Shown here piece after piece: positions 6,780-9,123 of a stretch of DNA of 9,123 bases (its first letter is position 1; every line of letters starts with the position of its first letter). A program made the position numbers and the translations under genes. Below the pieces are notes generated by a model. It was not told where the DNA came from and did not search any database. It saw nothing but the letters and a program-made list of their open reading frames with translations. Origin of the DNA: CAYUAG01 sp964554015. GTDB lineage: Bacteria > Zhuqueibacterota > QNDG01 > CAYUAG01. The DNA lies in contig CAZKMO010000139.1 of NCBI GenBank assembly GCA_964554015.1, positions 1 to 9,123 of the forward strand. The letters are read 5' to 3'.

Positions 6780-6971
6780 TTACTTATTTGAGTGGGTAAG
6801 ATCTCTGCCATAACTAATCTCACCATTATCAATTCGAATGTTAAATCCACATTCTGGATTTGTGCAAACCCATGCCTTGTAGCGTATTCCAGCTCCTTCT
6901 CTTCCATAATCCGATAAGGGAATTAATATTCCCGTATTACATTTTTGACATTCAGGTAAAACATTTTCCAT
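6780..6971 (-). CDS. Small zinc-ribbon protein, 63 aa
   Basis: A single zinc ribbon is visible: C8-x2-C11 (ECQKC), 24 residues, then C36-x4-C41 (CTNPEC). CTNPECGFNIR recalls the C4 zinc ribbons at the C-terminus of DNA topoisomerase I and similar nucleic-acid-binding modules. No other domain, signal or membrane segment is present. The start is secure: AGGGAGG lies 7 bases before the ATG, one of the best ribosome binding sites in the window. It follows rplI by 57 bases and precedes the hairpin before ybbR, so it is probably transcribed with the ribosomal proteins. Function is unknown. Nucleic-acid or ribosome binding is an inference from fold and context only. Confidence 0.82.
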   Translation of the reverse strand: MENVLPECQKCNTGILIPLSDYGREGAGIRYKAWVCTNPECGFNIRIDNGEISYGRDLTHSNK

Positions 6972-7006
6972 TTTCTTACCTCCCTATTTTCTCTCCACAC
7001 ATTATT

Positions 7007-7016
7007 TCACGCGTGA
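7007..7016. promoter_or_regulatory. 10-base perfect palindrome upstream of the zinc-ribbon gene
   Basis: TCACGCGTGA lies in the 57-base gap between rplI and the zinc-ribbon gene. It is GC-richer than its surroundings. It could be an operator half-site pair, but a 10-base palindrome may occur by chance and no promoter boxes are evident beside it. Confidence 0.2.
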
Positions 7017-7028
7017 CCTAATTATTGA

Positions 7029-7472
7029 TTATTCTTTAACCACCCAAAGGCGTATTTTTGCTTCAACCTCTGAATGTAATTTAATCACTACCGAATAAAC
7101 ACCTAAGGCTTTAATAGGATCTTCTAATTCTATTTTTCTCTTATCAATCTCATATCCTTTTTCTTTTAAAAGAGTAGCAATATCTTGAGAGGTTACAGAT
7201 CCAAAAACTTTATCTTCCTCACCTACTTTAACAGTGGCAGTTAATGATACATTATCTAACTTTTTTGCTAATTCTTCTGCTTGTCGTTTCTCTCTGTTTT
7301 CCTGGTATTCTTTCCGCTTTTCTTCCTCTTGGAATATTCTCATATTCTTTTTGTTAGCAATAACACCTATTCCCTGAGGAAACAGAAAATTTCGGGCATA
7401 GCCACTTTTCACCTCAACAATGGTACCACTATCTCCTAAACTTTCAAAATCTTTTTTTAATATAACTTTCAT
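7029..7472 (-). CDS. rplI: 50S ribosomal protein L9 (bL9), 147 aa
   Basis: L9 binds domain V of 23S rRNA near the base of the L1 stalk and helps keep reading-frame fidelity. The N-domain is clear: MKVILKKDFESLGDSGTIVE, then GYARNFLFP at 24-32. The long connecting helix is charged (about 41-75). The C-domain (about 77-147) has the expected KVFGSVTSQDIA at 88-99 and ends WVVKE. Length is normal (about 148). AAGGTG stands 6 bases before the ATG. It follows rpsR by 44 bases in the common rpsF-ssb-rpsR-rplI order. Confidence 0.98.
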   Translation of the reverse strand: MKVILKKDFESLGDSGTIVEVKSGYARNFLFPQGIGVIANKKNMRIFQEEEKRKEYQENREKRQAEELAKKLDNVSLTATVKVGEEDKVFGSVTSQDIATLLKEKGYEIDKRKIELEDPIKALGVYSVVIKLHSEVEAKIRLWVVKE

Positions 7473-7516
7473 ACAACACCTTATGATTAAATAAATATGA
7501 TTTACTATTGGAATTA

Positions 7517-7744
7517 TTACTTCGGCATAGTTGATACATAAGGAATTATGGCAAGAAATCGAGCTCTTTTTATAGCTCGTACTAATTGCCGCTGATGACG
7601 AGCACAGGTTCCGGTTGTTCTCCTGGGAAGAATCTTTCCTACATCATTGGTAAATTTCATTAATAATTTGGGATTTTTATAATCAATGTATCTTACCTTA
7701 TTTTCACAAAACCGACAAATACGCTTTTTCCGTATATTAAGCAA
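7517..7744 (-). CDS. rpsR: 30S ribosomal protein S18 (bS18), zinc-binding form, 75 aa, TTG start
   Basis: S18 binds the 30S platform as a dimer with S6. KLLMKFTNDVGKILPRR and the GTCARHQRQLVRAIKRARFLAIIPY block are diagnostic. C10-x2-C13 with C47-x2-H50 make this the zinc-binding (C+) form, as opposed to the cysteine-free paralog some bacteria use under zinc starvation. Translation starts at TTG (7744-7742). The start is supported by AAGGAGGAGAA ending a few bases upstream and by the normal length. No ATG or GTG fits better. It sits 21 bases after ssb. Confidence 0.97.
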   Translation of the reverse strand: MLNIRKKRICRFCENKVRYIDYKNPKLLMKFTNDVGKILPRRTTGTCARHQRQLVRAIKRARFLAIIPYVSTMPK

Positions 7745-7765
7745 TTGTTCTCCTCCTTAATAAAT

Positions 7766-8284
7766 TTAAATTTGTATATCCTGAAAGCCGAAATCAAACT
7801 CACCTTTCATAGGATTATCATTCTCATTATCTCCAGCATCCACTTCAGACTCATTGCTAACTTTTTCTTCTACTTCATTTCTATTTTCATCTTCATGTAA
7901 TTCATAATTTTTTTCATTTATTATTTGATCCTGAGATTTTTTACTATCATCTAGAAACTGTATTTGTCTTGCTTTAACCTCAACAATTCTTTGTTTCTTC
8001 TCCTCAATTACAATATTTCTACTTTGCAATTCTCCCTCTATAAGTACACTACTACCCCTGCCCAGATTCTTCATACAAATATCAGCTAACTTATGCCAGG
8101 CAACTACTCCCACAATGCATATGCTTTCTTTCTCTATACCGGATTTATCTCTGAAGGTGCGCTTGACAGCAAGGGGGAAATTACTGACTGCTATTCCTTT
8201 GGATGTATATCTATAGGAAGGATCTTTAATGACATTACCAGATATAATAACATTATTAATCTCAGGTGTTTTAAAATTATTCAT
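7766..8284 (-). CDS. ssb: Single-stranded DNA-binding protein, 172 aa, atypical C-terminal tip
   Basis: SSB coats single-stranded DNA in replication, repair and recombination. The OB fold covers about 8-112: NNVIISGNVIKDPSYRYTSKG, F36-P-L-A-V-K-R, VAWHKLADIC with W63, GRGSSVLIEGELQSR, and the closing VKARQIQFLDD. A disordered acidic Glu/Asp/Asn-rich linker follows (about 113-158). The usual C-terminal tip DDDIPF, which recruits partner proteins, is absent. The protein ends GEFDFGFQDIQI, acidic and aromatic but without Pro-Phe. I checked the nucleotides after the stop and no other frame restores the tip. The ribosome binding site (GAGAATGA) is weak. Position between rpsF and rpsR is the classic one, so this is likely the main housekeeping SSB. 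Confidence 0.95.
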   Translation of the reverse strand: MNNFKTPEINNVIISGNVIKDPSYRYTSKGIAVSNFPLAVKRTFRDKSGIEKESICIVGVVAWHKLADICMKNLGRGSSVLIEGELQSRNIVIEEKKQRIVEVKARQIQFLDDSKKSQDQIINEKNYELHEDENRNEVEEKVSNESEVDAGDNENDNPMKGEFDFGFQDIQI

Positions 8285-8324
8285 AATTCATTCTCTACAT
8301 TAAAAAATGAAAATTTTAATTATT

Positions 8325-8753
8325 TTATTCTATACTAACTGAATCTTCTTCTTGATTTTCTTCTTGATTTTGTTCTTGATCCTCTTTTTTATCTTGTTGC
8401 TGATCTTTTTGTTGATCTTTCACCTTATTCTTTTCCTGATCTTTTCCCTCCGTTTCTAATACAACTTTGGGTATACAAATGGTGAGATAACGAAGAATTG
8501 ACTCCTCTAAAGAATACCTCCTTCTTAACTCGATAACCTTATCTCCTTCAATAGCAAACCGATAACATACATAATATCCATATTGGTTTTTATTGATTTC
8601 ATAGGCAAGCCTGCGTTTACCGATACGGTCTACATTACTTACCTTACCACCATTTTCCTTAATTATTTTGTCGATATCAGTTAACTTAGTATCAATTTTT
8701 TCTGGGCTCAAACGTGCATCTAAAATAAATGTGGTCTCATATTCTCTTTTCAT
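8325..8753 (-). CDS. rpsF: 30S ribosomal protein S6 (bS6), 142 aa, with a low-complexity charged tail
   Basis: S6 binds the central domain of 16S rRNA together with S18. The ferredoxin-like core (about 1-97) shows YETTFILDARLSPEKID, the GGKVSNVDRIGKRRLAYEI strand-turn and a YGYYVCYRFAI strand. The end of the core is RRRYSLEESILRYLTI. Residues about 102-142 are a tail made almost only of Lys, Asp, Gln, Glu and Asn, encoded by near-repeats of TCTTGATTTT or TTGATCTTT on the plus strand (8340-8440). E. coli S6 also has an acidic tail, extended by RimK glutamylation, but this one is longer and mixed in charge. The start follows a strong AGGGAGGTGA. The upstream leader looks like an S6:S18 autoregulatory structure. 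Confidence 0.97.
   Translation of the reverse strand: MKREYETTFILDARLSPEKIDTKLTDIDKIIKENGGKVSNVDRIGKRRLAYEINKNQYGYYVCYRFAIEGDKVIELRRRYSLEESILRYLTICIPKVVLETEGKDQEKNKVKDQQKDQQQDKKEDQEQNQEENQEEDSVSIE
8340..8445. repeat. Degenerate tandem repeat encoding the S6 tail
   Basis: TCTTGATTTTC and variants (TTCTTGATTTTG, TTCTTGATCCTC, TGCTGATCTTTTTG, TTGATCTTTC) recur about every 10-15 bases through this stretch. On the coding strand they read as GATCAA/GAACAA/AATCAA-type codons for Asp, Glu, Asn, Gln and Lys. The units keep the reading frame. Such arrays can change length by slippage, so tail length may vary between strains. Confidence 0.6.
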
Positions 8754-8763
8754 TAATTCACCT

Positions 8764-8811
8764 CCCTTCGGTCTTGTGGTTCTTTCCTACTTAAGGCAAG
8801 AAAGAACAGGG
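8764..8811 (-). promoter_or_regulatory. Putative S6:S18-binding autoregulatory leader of rpsF
   Basis: On the minus strand CCCU (8811-8808) can pair with AGGG (8767-8764), which is part of the rpsF ribosome binding site. Directly stacked on it GUUCUUUC (8807-8800) pairs with GAAAGAAC (8786-8779). The stem continues with two G-U pairs to a 5-base loop at 8795-8791. Only the 3' side is bulged, by 11 bases (8778-8768), and the bulge contains CCG at 8771-8769. A short helix, a one-sided bulge with CCG and an apical hairpin ahead of rpsF is the layout described for the leader by which the S6:S18 complex represses its own mRNA, imitating its 16S rRNA site. Pairing of the ribosome binding site fits translational repression. 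Confidence 0.6.
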
Positions 8812-8827
8812 TTAATTACTTGTATCA

Positions 8828-9123
8828 TTAATTATAATTATTCATAGTCCTATCAATACCTTTGTGGATAAAATCAATTACTGCATTACCAGCGGTTTGT
8901 ATCATCTTTTCCACCTTGTCTCTTTGTGCTTCTGAAAATGGTGACAGAACATACTCAGAAGCATCTGTATCTTCCCTATAACCAATCCCGCATCGTAATC
9001 TGGGAATATTGTCATTATTTAGAGACATGATGATGGAGGCAAGTCCTTTTTGCCCTCCATCACTGCCTTTTTTCCTCATCCTTATCTTACCTAGGGGGAG
9101 GTTAAAATCATCACATATTATCA
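8828..9123 (-). CDS. pth: Peptidyl-tRNA hydrolase, C-terminal part (cut by the window edge)
   Basis: Pth hydrolyses the ester between peptide and tRNA in drop-off peptidyl-tRNAs. The frame is open to the right edge, so about 97 C-terminal residues are seen and the first half of the gene lies beyond base 9123. Reading upstream of the internal Met at 9079 gives CDDFNLPLGKIR, the family's conserved DD-x-x-LP-x-GKIR stretch, so that Met is not the start. RKKGSDGGQKGLASII corresponds to the GS-x-GGHNG-x-x-S-I motif with Gln-Lys in place of His-Asn. LRCGIGYRED and VLSPFSEAQRDKVEKMI match the usual R-x-G-I-G and L-x-x-F-x-x-x-E segments. The His20 region is outside the window. It precedes rpsF by 74 bases. 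Confidence 0.93.
   Translation of the reverse strand, partial: IICDDFNLPLGKIRMRKKGSDGGQKGLASIIMSLNNDNIPRLRCGIGYREDTDASEYVLSPFSEAQRDKVEKMIQTAGNAVIDFIHKGIDRTMNNYN

Noticed and set aside
8285..8324. RNA element between rpsF and ssb
   Set aside because: The 40 bases are AT-rich, with no convincing stem and only a weak ribosome binding site.
8093..8338. Plus-strand open frame over ssb
   Set aside because: It is antisense to the conserved OB fold of SSB, has no supported start, and its protein resembles nothing.
8828..9079. A separate 83-residue gene starting at the Met at 9079
   Set aside because: The frame stays open upstream and encodes conserved Pth residues (DDFNLPLGKIR) to the window edge, so it is the end of a longer pth gene.

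Overview
The window is a piece of a low-GC bacterial chromosome in which every convincing gene reads on the minus strand. Transcription therefore runs from base 9123 down to base 1. The ribosomal and housekeeping proteins are clearly bacterial, most starts are ATG (rpsR uses TTG) and most have a good Shine-Dalgarno. The S18 is of the zinc-binding type. No gene fixes the phylum. A deep-branching anaerobic, Firmicutes-like or candidate-phylum (for example Atribacterota-like) organism would fit, but that is only an impression.

Right part (9123 to about 2596): a compact, nearly gapless run of pth (C-terminal part only, cut by the window edge), rpsF, ssb, rpsR, rplI, a 63-residue zinc-ribbon protein, a YbbR/CdaR-like membrane-anchored protein, tsaD, and a 721-residue membrane protein with a von Willebrand A domain. 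The first genes form the classic rpsF-ssb-rpsR-rplI translation/replication cluster. The pth-rpsF gap can fold into a hairpin with a CCG-containing bulge and a short helix over the rpsF ribosome binding site. This matches the known layout of the S6:S18 autoregulatory mRNA leader. A 14-bp perfect hairpin ends exactly at the ybbR ribosome binding site and splits the run into a ribosomal-protein half and an envelope/tRNA-modification half. ybbR and tsaD overlap by 4 bases.

Middle (1517 to 2473): a complete aldo/keto reductase gene with all four catalytic residues. Its base composition is visibly richer in GC than its neighbours, so it was probably acquired separately or is under different codon selection.

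Left part (1 to 1516): a 524-base gene-free stretch (993-1516) dense in repeats, then a very AT-rich gene for an HNH_5-type putative nuclease. The gene-free stretch holds, from right to left, a hairpin after the reductase gene, a short GC-rich block, two inverted copies of a GAGCGAAGTCGA-type dispersed repeat (one of which is itself a 12-bp perfect stem), a possible promoter, a 127-base imperfect palindrome, and a small hairpin just upstream of the nuclease start. No transposase, CRISPR array, tRNA or rRNA is visible.

The least explained parts are the HNH_5 gene with its palindromic leader, the zinc-ribbon microprotein inside a ribosomal operon, the SSB without the usual DDIPF tip, and the lysine/glutamine/acidic repeat tail on S6. 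I found no clear new multi-gene system. The HNH gene with its structured leader is the nearest candidate for something undescribed.
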